Assembly: GCA_000711775.1 (NCBI GenBank)
Contig: ARYC01000124.1
Location: forward strand, 50,408-114,407
DNA length: 64,000 bases
Direction: 5' to 3'
Source of the DNA: Oxytricha trifallax
Lineage: Eukaryota > Ciliophora > Spirotrichea > Sporadotrichida > Oxytrichidae
The position numbers and the translations under genes are program-made. Positions within the stretch are counted from its first letter, which is position 1. Every line of letters begins with the position of its first letter. The notes beneath the pieces are model-generated. The model was not told the origin of the DNA, did not search any database, and saw only the letters and a list, made by a program, of their open reading frames with translations. Below are positions 1-14,800 of this stretch, in pieces.

Positions 1-3000
1 AGAATGAAGACAAGGATAAAAAATTGTAGTGCAATGAATTTTTTAATAATATAAGTATTTCTCTATTGATTTCTGCATGCTAAAGTATTTGTTTAAGAAA
101 TATTGATGGTAGATAAACCCCAAAACCCTTGATATTAAATTAGTATAATTTAGAGTACATTGCAAATTAATTAAAATTCACTTAGATATTATATTTTAAA
201 ATTTACAAGGTTCTATCAATCTCAAATTTATGTTTTAGTAACATTAAGTATTATTAATTAATTTATTCTTATGATAATCTCAAAGAACGAATTCTCTTAA
301 TATTATAAAGGGAAATTTTTTTTAAAACAAACTAAATAATTGTGACGATAATTCTAGAGATAAGTATAGACCCATTGATTATGCTTTGACATTCATCATT
401 TATATGTTAGAAGTAAGTTTATCAATTAGATTAGAAGAGATAATATTATTTATAAAATTTAATTCTTTTTCTTCCAAAAACTCTAACAAACTTTAACAAA
501 ATTATTTTTCTTACTAGTATAAGCTCGTCATTTTATTTTAATTTAGTATTCGATAATTTATAAACTATTCATGCAAAAATTCAATCGAAAACATAACTTT
601 AAGATTATCACTCTTTAAAAATTCTAAAATAATTTTTCATTTAAATGTTTATATTATAAATTGTAAATCTAACATCAAACAAATCATAATAAAGTAAAAA
701 TTCTAAAATCTATTAGCTCTATAAGTATCTTAAAGTTCTTTAAATTTTGAATATTTTGAAAATTATTGCTTCTAATTTTATGATAATGATACTTTGAAAT
801 CAAATATGACTATCTTTTTAATTCTATAAGCTTTTTAATTTCATAATTATCAGTTTTATTTAAAAGTATAACTTTACTAATAAATTAGAGATATAGAAAT
901 TTTCCAAGTTTAGGAAATTAATTTAATCTATTATCATAAATTAACTATTACTAATAAAATGAAATTATTCAAACTAAAACAAACTAATAACTTAAATTTT
1001 TTCTTACAATTAAAAAGATTAACTTTGTATAGGAATTAAATCTATTAAGTATTATTATGAGAAAATCTACATAATTTTTGTTAAATTTATTACTTTTTTC
1101 TCAAATTTTCTATTCGTTTCATCTTATTATATGTATTCTCGATTAGTTAATAAATTTATTAGTCAATCTATCGTTAAGGCATATTTTGAAAATTTAATAT
1201 GAAAGTTAAGTATGGTCAACTTCATGACTTAACTTGTCATTTAAATCAAATATAATATCTTTTTTTGTGAAAATATGTACTTTTAACTATGGTGAAAATT
1301 TACCACCAATTCGTTATAAAATCACCTTTCTAATAATCAAAAATAAATCAGTAAAATATAACACTAATAAATCAAATATTTCATTGACATTGTGAACTAG
1401 AATGTGAGAAGGTTGAAATTGCAGCAGAAATGCATCTGCAATTTAAAAAATAAACCTTTAGCGATTCTTCATAATATTTATGTATTAATTTATCGGAATT
1501 TTAAATAAAAGTGATAGATAAAATAAAGTGTAAATACTTTTTAGATAAATTAGACCTTATTAAAATAAAATCATAGTATGAAGAATTGAAATTATCAAAA
1601 TTCAAACTAAATTAATAAAATAGACTCCTTTAAATCAAATCAAATGGCAAAGCCAATAATCTTATATAATAGATAGATTTTTAGAAGTTAGATTCATACA
1701 TAATGACAATCCGTAGGATAAATATTATTACTTTATAGTAGCATGATTTTATGGCGTATGATAAATTATTGATAATTGATAAAAAGTTAAAAACTCTAAC
1801 AAACTCTCACATATTGGAGTTTAATTTATAGTATTCTTTTTGTAATAAAGCATTATAATTAAGAGAAACCTAAAAAAATAAATAAAATATATTTAAACTT
1901 GAGTCAACCATTATATTTCAAAATTATATTGCATTCGAGTAAATATATATTTATAATTGTTGTGAAATTTTATTCAAAAACCACTTTCTAAATTATAATA
2001 TAACCTCTATATATTTAAGATAAACACGTTTTCTTTATTAAGAATTGTATATTTCATCAATCTAATCTGTAAAAATCTTCATTAATAAAATTTCAAGTTA
2101 ATTAGATAATCATTTGATAATTTGATGTGATTTTCTTATAATGTATTAAATTTACTTGATTTTAGTGGTCAATATACAATAATATAAAAGAAAAAAATGG
2201 TGTCACAACAAAATATTGTGAAAGAAGCCTTTTTTACTTTATCAATTAATAAAAAAGAATCTGTCAATAATAAAATAACATTTATCTATTAAGAATAAGA
2301 TGGTATAAATTATAAAAAAATATAACAAAATCTTATTTATTTTGATATTATATAATTTAATAAAGATTATTTTTTAATCACAAATATATTATTGATAAAT
2401 AGAAAATATCAGGAAATTATAAAACTAAAATGAATAATAATTGACATCAAAACGATAGTTATAAATAAGTTTATATAAATTAAGTTATAATTGCAAGATT
2501 AATTTAAGAATTATCAACTGCCATGGATATAATGTGATGTATATTTTTTATAATAACATTTTCAAGAATTATTCTATTCTAGAGAACATCGTATGTTTGT
2601 TATGATAATAGTTCAATAGAAGGTATTTTAGTTTAGTGTAATTTTAAGCAAATTCTTATATTTCATTATAAAAAGATGTGTGCTTGTTTGTAATAATTAT
2701 ATATTACTTCTTTAATTTGATTATTTTCAATAATTTTACTGTGAAGCTAACGCAAATTATGTTTGCTATTAAAAAGAATATAAAATTTTAAGAATTTTGC
2801 AATAAAAAGTAGAATGACAGGAGATCAACTTACCAATTGCGTTGTTTTCCAATACTCCACTCTTATCCATTTTTAATTTATGAATTAGTTATTATCTTCT
2901 GTTTAAATTTAATTTGTAATAATTTTTAACTTCGATAAATAAATGCATAATATTTAATAAAAGAAAGTATCATTAAATATATTATAAAATAATAAATTCT

Positions 3001-6000
3001 AGTATGATGCATCTGTTGTTTATAGAAAAGTTGTAATTAAAATATATAAATATAGAAATAAAATTAACTCTCATTCAATTAAATAGGTATATTTATTATA
3101 ATTAAATTAACATAAAAAATTCTATTTAAATATATTGATTTTAAATTAATAGATATACAATCAAAAAAATTTAAATTTATTTTGTCATCTGAAATCGGTT
3201 GCTATTGCATTAGTTAAAAACTTTAATTGTATAGGGGAATAAATTTTATAATATATAATTTAGTCTTAAAACTAAATTGGAATTTATCTTGAAAATAAGT
3301 ATAAAAATAAGTAAAATTCGATATTTATATATTATATATTTAGTAAAAATCTAAAATTTGCTATTATTTAATTTTAATACTCTTTTATAATTAGATTTAA
3401 ATAATGAACAAGCACATTAATATAAAGAAATAAAAAGCTAACAAGATAAATATATAACACTTTAATTATTTGATATCTTAAGCTTAAAAAGAGGGATATA
3501 ATATTAAGAAAGTATCTTTTTTACGAAACTATTTAAATTGTCAAACTAACCATAGATTAGTCTGTAATTAAAACTTTGTTAAGATTCATTGATCCTTAAA
3601 AATTTGACTCTTCATTGATATATTGTTTAATTTATTTTTTAAATAACGAATTTATAAAAACATTTACAAATTAAATAAACCTTGTCTAGTGAGAAAATTA
3701 AGTTTATTTTAAAATAATAATCTAAAGTTTAACAATCGATTAATGAATGAGATTTATTCATTAAAACATATTAAAAAATGAATGCTTGTAGTTGATCTTT
3801 TGAAGTTAAATTATTAAAATAATTTTTAGTAGTAACCTCTTTATTATTTCATTTAACTCATTTAGCGGAATTATCCATATTATATTTATCAAATCTAAAT
3901 TCTAGGGAAGATATTATTTTAAATGATTATAAATGGAATTCATTTATAAAATTTTTTCTTACTGCTTTTATGAATCTGACGACATTAAATTTAAAGATAT
4001 CAAATAAAATATTTAAATAAATTTATTTTTATGCATTTATGGAATCATAGGAAGTAAATAGTGCGTATAATATAATTTTTAAATGTATTTATTTATTCTT
4101 ATATTATTTTCCTTTAAAATTACTTCTTAGCAAATTTTTCTGACTTCTTAAAATTATTTTGCCTAATAACTTAAATTTTTTCATAATTTTTAATTAATAA
4201 ATTGTAGAAGTTATTGACGCTTCTTAAAAAATTGGTCAGTAACTTCACATCAAGGAATGCAAGAAACTATCATGTGAATTTTGAAAGAAGTACTTTATTA
4301 ATTATTTTATTAAGTTTTTATTACTTTGTTAACAAAAATTAAAATCAATCTTTTTAATTTTTATATAATTTAAATTAAATATATTATAATAAAAATTAGT
4401 ATATTATTATTAAAAATATATATTAATATTAAACGATTGAATTTTAAATGATAATATTTATATTTGCAAATAAATGTACAAATTTATTAAAATTAAAGGT
4501 TTGAAAGTCATTATATGTGGTCTGGGAAAGCAATATATAATTTTAATTAATTTATAAAGTCAACCTATATAACAATCTAAATTTAAATTTTAAATTGAGA
4601 ATATAAAAATTCCATTTTGAGTTATACATAGCAATTCGTATATATGTTTATATAAATAACCTTTAAAAAATATATATTAACACATCATGTTATATATTTT
4701 TATAACTATAAAATTTTCTGCAAAATTTATTATAATATGAAGTTTAATTTCTCATTTTTCCTTATTCAAAAAATATTAAAGAATAAATAATTTACCTAAT
4801 TAAACTTATTTAATTATAAATAATAAAATAAATTAAAATTTATAATTATTTAAGTTAGAATTATTATTTTATTTTATATTGCATAACTTTAAAAAAAATA
4901 TTTCATAATAATTATTTTCCCTCTGTCATATTTGAATGCTGCATATTTAAATAAATATTGCATTGAGATTTAAAAATACTTCATTGCTTATTATTTTAAA
5001 TATTATTAATAATTGATAATAAAAATTATATATTATAAACAATCATATTTCATATTTCTCTTGCTGAGATTTTAAAAATAAATATAAATAATTATTTGAT
5101 TTCTATGAATTCTCTTAGTATTTCTGAGTTTCTTATGATTTAATTTAAAATTAGAATAATGTTAATTAAAAAGCTCTTAAATAGTTCTTATAAATAATCC
5201 TTTATAGATTCATCCATTTATTTCTCACCTATCTATTTTTATATTACTATTATCTCATTTTTTCCATTTTATCAAAAAGTTTTAGCTCTAATTCCTAAAA
5301 AAATATACATTTTTTATTAAGCTATTTTAAAAATGATAAATTATGGATAAATTTCTTTCTCGGATATATTGCAAAATTTTTTATCAATATATCTCGATAT
5401 TAATTAGTTTTATTTATTAAGCTCATAAAGTTATCAAATAGAATTTTTAATTTATTCATTTAAACAAAACTATTCTTATAATATTCTTTAACATTCAATT
5501 TTTGAATATTTGTAATTCATAAAAACCTAAAAATTAGATCAAATGAGAAAATATATTTATGCTAAAAATCTCTTTATATTCCATTATTAAAAAATTTAAA
5601 AGTTTAAGAAGTGTAGCTTATAAAATACATTTAGCTTTAAATTAGTCAGGTAAATTAAGAACTCTTTATATTCTATCAAAGTCTATTTTTAAAAAATATT
5701 ATGTGTAAAATGTACAAAAAATTATCAGCGATTACTATCGATATATAAAAAGGCTGTTTTAATAAATATTTAATATAAAAATCTATAGGAATATCAAATC
5801 ATCACCTAAATCACATGATAAAAACGGAAATGTTTATTCAATAGATGAAATATAAAAGTTCTATGGAGCTATTTAGATTATCATTATTGAGTTTATTTCA
5901 TTTTATGACAACTTGACAAATGGTTTATAGTATAAATATATTTATTAAATAATATTTTCTCTTTATTTATAAAGTTACTGATATTTGCCTTAATTTAGTA

Positions 6001-9000
6001 AATATTAATAGATATTTTAACTTTTAATTTATAAAATTTTAATTATTTTTTTTTACATTAGAAATTCTATAAAAAATTAATAAAATAATTGAAATATTAT
6101 AGTAATATATATATTATTCTTTTTTTTAATGATAAAATAAACATAAAATCATGAAACCGTAGTTATTATTCACTAAATAATAAATTTTGGCTCATTTGAT
6201 AGAAAAATTAAAATATAGATAAACTTCAATAATAAATCTAGGTAGTTTTATTTAAATCCTTCCCTATAATTCATATAATTTACTATAATTCAAATATTTT
6301 TTTGTAGTTATAAAATTAATAACCTAATTCTAATCAATTAACTTGCCCCTTTAACTTCATGAAATTAATACTCTAGTAAGGTGTTGATTTAATTAAAAAT
6401 ATTTCTGAATACAAATATAATAGATTTTATTCATTATTTGTGATTCGTAAATTAATTAATTGCAATATTTCTGTTTTAAAAGTATTTTAATAGTATTATT
6501 TAAATAATTATAATCGTAAACAATAATATTAAAGTCTTTAAAGTAAAGAAATTAAAAATTTTTATGATGTGCAATTTGTTCTTTTAGCAATCTCTACTTT
6601 GTCTTGAATAATATAATGAAAATTAAAAAAAAATATTTATAAATACTAAGCAGGAAAATTTATTTTGAATTATGAGACTTTTCAAGACTCCCCTGGCTAG
6701 ATTAAAGCAATAATTAAGTAAGTTTTAACATAAATGATTTTCCATGCTTTGAGAATGATCCTTTTGACATATCTTTAAAGACCTACAATTAGACATATTT
6801 TATGTAAATAATTTTTATTATTAATATCAATTATATTATTATGGCAATTTTATATAAGAATATAATTTGTTTTTAAAATATAAAATTTAAAAATACATCA
6901 AAAATTTAAGATATCCAAATACTTAATGAATTATATTATTATTATAAAGAGAAATATAAATGAATATTATAAAATAATTTTAATATATAAAAATAATATT
7001 AAAATTGAGAAATAAATATGCAAGATTTATTTTATTTATCAATAAACTTTCATCTTTAATTTCTTTTATAAATATTTAATTATTATTAATTTTAAATATA
7101 TGTTGGTTGAGAATACATTAAATACAATTATTAAGTTTATGAAAAAATTGGAAATACCCCATTTTTAATAATTCTCAATTAATTCTTGAAATTTTTCAAT
7201 TTTATATAAATATTTTTTTAAAAAAATATAAACCACTGATTTAATAATTAATTACTAAATTTATTATTAATATGATATATAAATACAAATTTATAATAAA
7301 TTTAAAATTATTTCTTTGATATAAACTACTTTAATTATTCAGTTATAATTGTTTATTTTAATTGGGATAAGGAAACAAAATTGATTTTCTCATTTTCTAA
7401 AAATTTCTTCCTAAATAAAAAAATTATCTATATTTTACCTTCTGCTTACAAGATTATTGATTTTTATTTTAAGTTTTAAGGACTATTAAGTAATTATTAT
7501 GTATATATATTAATTAAATTTTTTTGATTAAAATTTAATTCAAAAAACAAAAGTCTCAAACAATTAATATATTTGAAATTTATGTCGAATTATTGTTAAA
7601 ATATTAATAAAAATCATTTTTTTTCAAAATTAAACTAATTTATAGGTAATTAAATTTTTATTGATAAACTAAACCAATTTAAATATTATTTTAAAAGTGA
7701 TATACTTGTGATGAATCGAATTACGTAAGTATCTACAAATAAAAAGATGAAATACTTTAGTGTTAACTATTAAATTATATTTTCTAATATTTAAACTATA
7801 ATGAAATACATGATGATTATTTTTTTAGTCTTTTCATATATTCTTAATCTTTTTTGAAAGCTCCCTTAAATGAAAAAGTAGATTTTCTGAAAATTTTTTA
7901 TCAAGTCATGCTGAAAAATGAATATTTATATTTATGAAAGCTCAAAAATTTATTAAACTATATAATAAAAACATTTCAAATTTTTATTTTGCATATTTTA
8001 AATTATCAATTTTTGTGAAGCAATTTAAATAACATAATTTCAAAATTAGTAGAATTAAAACCCCATCAATCAATTAAGACTTGAGAATTGGAGTTAAGAC
8101 CAATTAAATTAATTATAAATTAATTTAATTGGCGTATAATTAGAATGTTGAGGCTAATTATTTAAGATATTTGTTCGATTAATTGATATTATAAAATAAT
8201 CCAGTAAGGCATTGTAAATTTTGATTTTTTGCAAATAACTATTAATTTTTATTCTAATTGTTCTTAATCCCAATCCTCCTGTCTTTATTAGTTTATGAGG
8301 TTTTAAAATTTATCAAATTACTTTGACTTTAGGTAATTAATTTATAATTCAATAGTAATGTGTAAAAATTAAGTATTTATAGCGTCTATTCAAATATCTA
8401 ATGTAATTTTAGAAGTAGGTAAGCGAGTTAGCCATTATTTATTAATTTAAAATTATTAATTAGTAATTTTGATTTTAATTTTTTTGGGGGATTTTGGAGT
8501 TAAAACCTGTTAAAAAATTATGACATGCTTTGCCATCGATTATTTTATAAGTATACATTAAAGTTTTTATCACAAGAGGTGGGATATTAGATGATTCGAA
8601 TAGGCAGATACCATAGATCGTCTTCTATCCGAGCAATTCAATTTAAAGATTCATTTACTATAATTGTAATTATTTTTAATTAATTGATTATATGTAACTT
8701 TCCCATTAAATGCAGTCAATATTTACAGCTTTATTTTGATATATTTTAAAAATATATATTGAATTGAAATTAAATATTTATAAACATATAAAATGAAATT
8801 TCTAAATTTTAATTATTTATTTAATAAAAATATAATCACAGTGAATATATTTAAGAAATTAATATTAAAATAATTTATTTTATGAATAAATTTGATAATA
8901 TAAATAGATAATATCACTTATGATGATAATTTGTTTTAATATAATTTTTATTCATTATTTATTTTTTTGATTATTTACAATCAGAATATATAATTAAAAT

Positions 9001-9989
9001 ATTTATTTATTATTAAATATTAATTAATAAGACCTTTAATGATTTTTTCTTTAGTATAATTATATAGAATTTGGAATGAAAAGGAATTAAGGAAAAAACA
9101 ATTATTTTATTAATGTGTTTACAGCAAATTTCAGAAAAATTTGCCTAAAAAATTTTGGAAAGATGAGGAAGCGCTATTAAGCGAAAATAGATTGACTCAG
9201 AGATCTAATTTATTGCCTAAAAGTATAATATAGCTTTATTAATATTTCAATATATTAATATTTTATGTATAGTAAATAAATAATATATAATTATATAACC
9301 AATGAATAATCAATAAATATTTTTTATAAAATTTATATTATTTTGTCTATAATTAAATATTTGAGGAAATTAATTTAAATTTACAGACAATTTAATTAAT
9401 GTTATTGAAATATATTAAGAATTTGTTAGAAAAGAAAAAAAGAGAAGAATAAAAAAATACATCTTCAAGTAATTTAAATTTGATGAAAATATTTAGCAAT
9501 CATTTACATGCATAAATATAGATTTTTATATTCAATTAATGTTTTATATTAATATTTTGAAATAATTTATTAATAATGGTGAAAAATTTGTAAAATCATG
9601 ATTATATTATTCTTAAAACTATTAAATCAAAAGCACTATTCATCAATTTCAATACATCAATTAAATTAATAATAAGTATTCTTCTTTAAAATCTATTTTA
9701 TTTAGAATTATAAAAAAAAAATTGTTCTAGTAGTAAAAAGAAATGATCACTCTAAGAAAAATTTAAAAAATTTATTGTATTCTTAATTTAAGATTTTACT
9801 ATAATTAGAATAAAATTTAACAACAGTAAATAATAATTCTAAATTGATCGTTAATGAAAGCTGATAAATTATGATTGAGCTGCAATTATAATTTGACATA
9901 ATTTGTCTATATTAAACATTTTTAAAAAACGTTTTCAATATATTTCAAATTAATTATCAAAATTTTTACATTTGAGTTCAAAAATTAAG
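1..9989. other. Gene-poor AT-rich germline-type DNA
   Basis: This stretch is almost entirely A and T, with long runs of TTTAAA, AATAAT and similar. No tRNA, rRNA or convincing coding region was seen on either strand. The short decamer CTCTAACAAA occurs near 481-500 and again near 1793-1810. The only part that reads as possibly coding is a GC-richer island at about 8480-8640, listed separately. The composition matches noncoding or eliminated ciliate germline DNA. Confidence 0.6.
8480..8640 (-). pseudogene. Coding-like fragment, unrecognised
   Basis: A GC-richer island in very AT-rich DNA. Read on the minus strand with TAA/TAG as Gln it is open for about 50 codons and gives a protein-like string including YGICLFESSNIPPLVIKTLM. 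The IPPLV part faintly recalls the start of a RhoGAP domain, but no arginine-finger region follows. No start or stop defines a gene. It may be a decayed duplicate of a host gene or a chance open frame, since open runs of 50-60 codons are expected by chance when only TGA stops translation. Confidence 0.2.
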
Positions 9990-10416
9990 TATTTTAGGAA
10001 TAAATTCGAAATTGTGAAATGAAAATGAAAATGAAATAAATTAAGTATAAATCAAAATCTTGGCAGTTAAAGTTGACCAATTTAAACGATCTTGGGCTTT
10101 TTCGATAGAGAAATAAAAATTAGCTGGACTTTATTATTCACTGGTACTATTTTATCACATCCCTTGAGCGAGATAACTTAATTTTAATTAAACATCTTCA
10201 AATTCATATAATTATACTCTCACATTAAAATTAAGTTATCTCGCTCAAGGGATGTGATAAAATAGCACCAGTGAATAATAAAATCCAGCTAATTTTTATT
10301 TCTCTATCGAAAAAGCCCAAGATCGTTTAAATTGGTCAACTTTAACTGCCAAGATTTTGATTTATATTTAATTAATTTAATTTTTATTTCACAATTTCGA
10401 ATTTATTCCTACAATA
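9990..10416. repeat. ~420-bp foldback element (family 1), copy 1
   Basis: Two long arms form a near-perfect inverted repeat around a short AT loop at about 10185-10225. The right outer end reads TTCGAATTTATTCCTACAA and the left end is its slightly diverged complement; the element is bounded by TA on both sides. Inside each arm are TGGCAGTTAA, TCGATAGAGAA and AGCTGGA(C/T)TTTA blocks shared with the copies at 18013, 40053 and 57496. There is no ORF. Size, TA duplication and lack of coding capacity suggest a Tc1/mariner-type MITE or a TA-bounded eliminated sequence; no transposase is present to decide. Confidence 0.85.
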
Positions 10417-11269
10417 CATAATTTTAATATCTTTTTTATAAGTTTTTGATTAAATATTATTCAATATCTTATGTATGGTTCACTAGCTCTTCATTTCCAA
10501 AGTAGAACTTACTTTAAATTAAGAGTTTCATTTTCTCAAGTTATTTTGATATCAAATATATAGTTTGTAAATTTTAATAATAATGAAACTTATGTAGATT
10601 TCTCTATATTTACTATTGATAAAATGGAAAACAATAAGGAATTTTAAAAATAAATTAATAGAATAACTGCCTTTATATATATTATACTAAATTTAATTAG
10701 ATTAATGTGAGAAAATGAAATAAAAAAGGACCATTTTGTAATTTCTATGAGAAATATACCATTTAGTTATTAATTAGTGATTATATATTCTAAATTTATT
10801 TACATTTTTTCTAAATCGTTTGTTGTTTAGCGCAGTGTGCCAGTAGATGTCATATTAGTTATATATTATCGGTAATTTTATTATGATAATTTCCTAAGTG
10901 TTTTAGGAGAAGATTAGGTAGCGCAATCAGAAAAGACTAAGTCTAAAAATATATGAGTATTTTAGAAGATAATTAGAGAAATTGTGAAATTAATGTGAAA
11001 TAAGACTTAATAATCAGAAAAATGACAATTTTGGGAACTTACTTTATGTTTATTTTTAAATAAACGTCTATATATTCGAAGAGGTTTTGATCATAGGTAA
11101 TTTCTATATAATCCATTATAAATTTAATATATGATTTTATAATTGTATTTCGTTAAGTGATGAATTTGAATAATTTTTAATTTTCAAAAATATATGATCT
11201 ATATCATCCATATTATTAATGAGTTAGAAATTTAATTAAGAGAGGACCAATCCCATTTATGATTATCTA
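10417..11269. other. AT-rich spacer
   Basis: Nothing supported on either strand. The stretch contains a slightly GC-richer patch near 10830-10930 without a recognisable gene. Confidence 0.5.
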
Positions 11270-11812
11270 AAAGAAATTTCTATTAAACTAAGGCCTGAAT
11301 AAGGTTGGCAGGGGATTGCTGAATTCATCGCATAAGGCACCAGTCGACGGGGTTCAATCTGTCAGTTCATAAACTCCTTGAGTTGACTGCACGCTAAGGA
11401 TTTCCCTGCATAGATGAGCTACCTTGCGTGATATTAGCTTCCTTGGTGGTAGAGAACAGGATGTAGGCGGTGATTAGCCTTCAAAATGAGATGATGAAAA
11501 CCATAGAAGCAAACGATTGATTTTTCTCCCAAACTTGGTTATGATGCTGGAGCTACCACAGCGAAATGACAGGGATTGCCTTTCTCAGTAGCTGTGGGAC
11601 CGGTCAGAGTTTTTCACCACACTTGCAACCAAGCCAAATTCTCAAGCTCTGTCCTAATTGTTTACCTGTATTAACATCTTTATCAGGAATGAAAAGAGTC
11701 CGGTTGCATAGACTAATTTTTTCTGAGTTGCTTCTTCTATAGAACTTCATGTTCATTTAATTTCAGATACGTATACTTCACTAATAAGATTGATGATTTG
11801 ATTTTAATATTT
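11270..11812 (+). ncRNA. GC-rich structured repeat, copy 1 (possible ncRNA)
   Basis: A GC-rich block (about half G+C by eye) that stands out sharply from its surroundings and recurs at 19048 and 32731 in the same orientation. It starts with ACTAAGGCCTG, contains GACGGGGTTCAATCTGTCAG and ends with GATTGATGATTTGATTTTA. Hairpins shared with the other copies keep pairing while changing sequence: AACTC CTT GAGTT at 11372-11384, CCTG/CAGG at 11294-11297 with 11309-11312, and AGGC/GCCT at 11465-11480. No long ORF is conserved across copies. This copy lacks the 5' hairpin of copies 2 and 3 and is the most diverged. It matches no RNA family I know. Confidence 0.5.
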
Positions 11813-14800
11813 ATAAATGGTATGTTAAATTTAATTTTGAGATTACTCACTAACTTCTACTATCGTTCATATATCTTTGAAATATAAGATTAAGGTAATG
11901 TATAATTTATTCTGAAAGTATTTATATTATCATATTATTAGAAATAATGGAGAGAGATTTCATTTTCTATAACTAAAAAGTAACTAAAAATTAATTATTT
12001 TCATTTTTAAACCGATTTCTGATATAAAGTTAACTATTCTTATTTTAAGATTGTTTTTTACTTTGTCATTAAAATTATTTAATGGATAAACTTTGTAAAA
12101 AAGTTGAGAATTTTAAGATTTTATTTTTAATTTTGCTCAAATATTTAATTTGCTAAAAGTCTCTATTATTAGTATTATTTTAAATATCATATAATTATTT
12201 ATAGACTACTTTATAAATGGAAAAGCTTGTCTGCTAAAAATAGAACCATTTTGAAAAATGCAATATAAAATAACAAATAAAATTAAATTAAGTAAATGAC
12301 AATTGAAATGAATAGTCTATAATTATAGAAATCATCTAATTATTTCATATTATTTTTACTTAAATTAATACTGTTCTTTTTAATATATAATTCAAGTTAT
12401 CTATATCGTTTCCCTTTTATTTTATATATTGATCAATATTGAAGTATTCATTATTTCGAAATAAGGAAAATCGTATAATATAATACCATAAATTTAATGA
12501 TATAAGCAAGAATTATTTATAAAATAATTATTGTTATTTATTGTAATTTTTATAATTTATTAGTTATAATTTATGACTGTCAATTTTTTAAATCGCTTAA
12601 AATTTAATTTCCAGAACTGAAAATATTATTTAAATTTATTGATTATAGATTAAACATAATAAAATAATTCTAAAATCTGGATTTTTATAGATTTATTTGA
12701 AGAGAGGTCAATTGCCTGAAATATCTTATTTTATTTTTTTCATTCAAGTTTTTACTAAGCCTTTGGTTTAGAAAATAATCTTTTATATTATTTTATTTTG
12801 CTATTTTTAATTTTAATGCTTCTATATTTATTTTAATAAACAAATTAAAAATTATTGTATATAATTTTAATTACAATATTCATAAAATAATATAATTAGC
12901 TAATAAATATATTAGTTAGCGTTATTAAATATAATTATAATGATTTACTTGAAAGTATTATTATTATAAATTATTAATTTATAAAGAAAAATATTATTTA
13001 TTATGATAATAGTATTAGCTTGTAGTTTTGTTGAAGGAACCATCGTGTTCAATGATAAAATAGTATATTTTTATCTTATAAAAACATAATCTAAACTTCT
13101 TCATATATTTATTAGATTAAAGCCAAAACCTCTTTAGCTAATTTTACAATAAATTGCTCTTTTTTGTGTTTATACTATATTAAAAAATTCAATCACATTA
13201 TAAATAAATTTCAGAAATTATGAAACCAATTAGTAAATTTATTATATAAGAGGTTTATATGTGCTTTGTTAATAACCTGTATTTAAATAATATCATTCAC
13301 TTAAGAAACGAATATTCATAATGACTTCTTGTATTAAACTAAATAAATAAAAATTTCTATGATTTTTTTGAATCATGAATAATTAGAAGAAGAAAAATGT
13401 AAACTATTTAAGTTTAAAAATAATTAGATATAATTATATTTAATGCGATTGAATTTCAATATATTATTTAATTTTTTTAACTTAATATTGGCCGATGCGG
13501 GTGTTTTAAATAAAGTTAGGTAGAGTTTAGGGATACCTCTGTAACAAAAAATGCTAATCAATTATTCAATTAAATAATTATTATTGAGGTCTCTTGAAAC
13601 ATATGAAGTTAAATCTTATCACAATAATGAACATAATTAAATAATTAATTAGAATTAATAATTGTAAATCAATGAAAATATCATATTTTATTTGATTAAA
13701 TTTTATATATAACACATTATCTTAATAAAATGTGCAGGAATATACTATTCAGGATATTGGAGATTATGATTTTAAGTCAGTGTGAATAAGTACTTAAATA
13801 TTTTTGGGGTTATATAACAAATATAAGTATAATAAATAAAAATACTACTCAGAAGGAAGGTACTACCATTTATTTCAATATAAAATATTTATATTTTTTT
13901 ATTTATAGTAGATCATACATTTTCAATATTAAATAAATGATATAGTATTTTATATTAGCAAAAAGCTAACAAATATTGAAATTATAATATTTTTCACTTA
14001 CTTTTATATTTAATTTATAATATTATAATTTAATGATGCTAATTTAAATATATTTAATTTATGTTTTTATCTGAAGTTAATATTAAAAGTATTGGCTATA
14101 AATTTGATTGTGAATTTTAGTAAATTTATTAGGAAGTACAAAATAGTATTCCAAAATTATTAAATTCTTTCTTATGATTAAATATTAATTAATTTTTATG
14201 ACATGCTATGAATAAATTAACAATATTTATAATGTTGTTAAATTGATATTTAACAATAATATGAAAGGAAACTTTTAAGATCGATTGCTAATAGTAAAAA
14301 AGAATTTATAATAATAATAAGAATTAGAATATAAAATAATAAATGGGAAATAGTACTATTTTATTTATTATCAAACAGCAAATCTTTAATCTTTGACAAA
14401 AGAATATATGTTATAACAAATTAAGGATCTAAAAAAATATTATGTAATTCAAAATACATAAAAACATGAAAGTCTTAACTGAAAGAATTTATATTAAATT
14501 TTCTTAATTAAATTTAGATAATATTTATATTATAATTTTTTTAAAGTAAAACTATAAAGATGACTATCCATAGCAACGTAGGATTAGTTCATATTATTTT
14601 AAAATATTGTCTTTTTTTTTACAATTTAAAGATAAAATGTGGCAAGAGGTATTCAAATAAAATAATGAAAATTAGGGAAAATATATTGCTAAATTAAAAT
14701 TTTTCTCATGAAGGGAGAATATCTTTATCTTATAAACTTTATATATTAATGTATTTACATATATTAATAGATTTAAATTAAATAATAAGAAATACTTAAT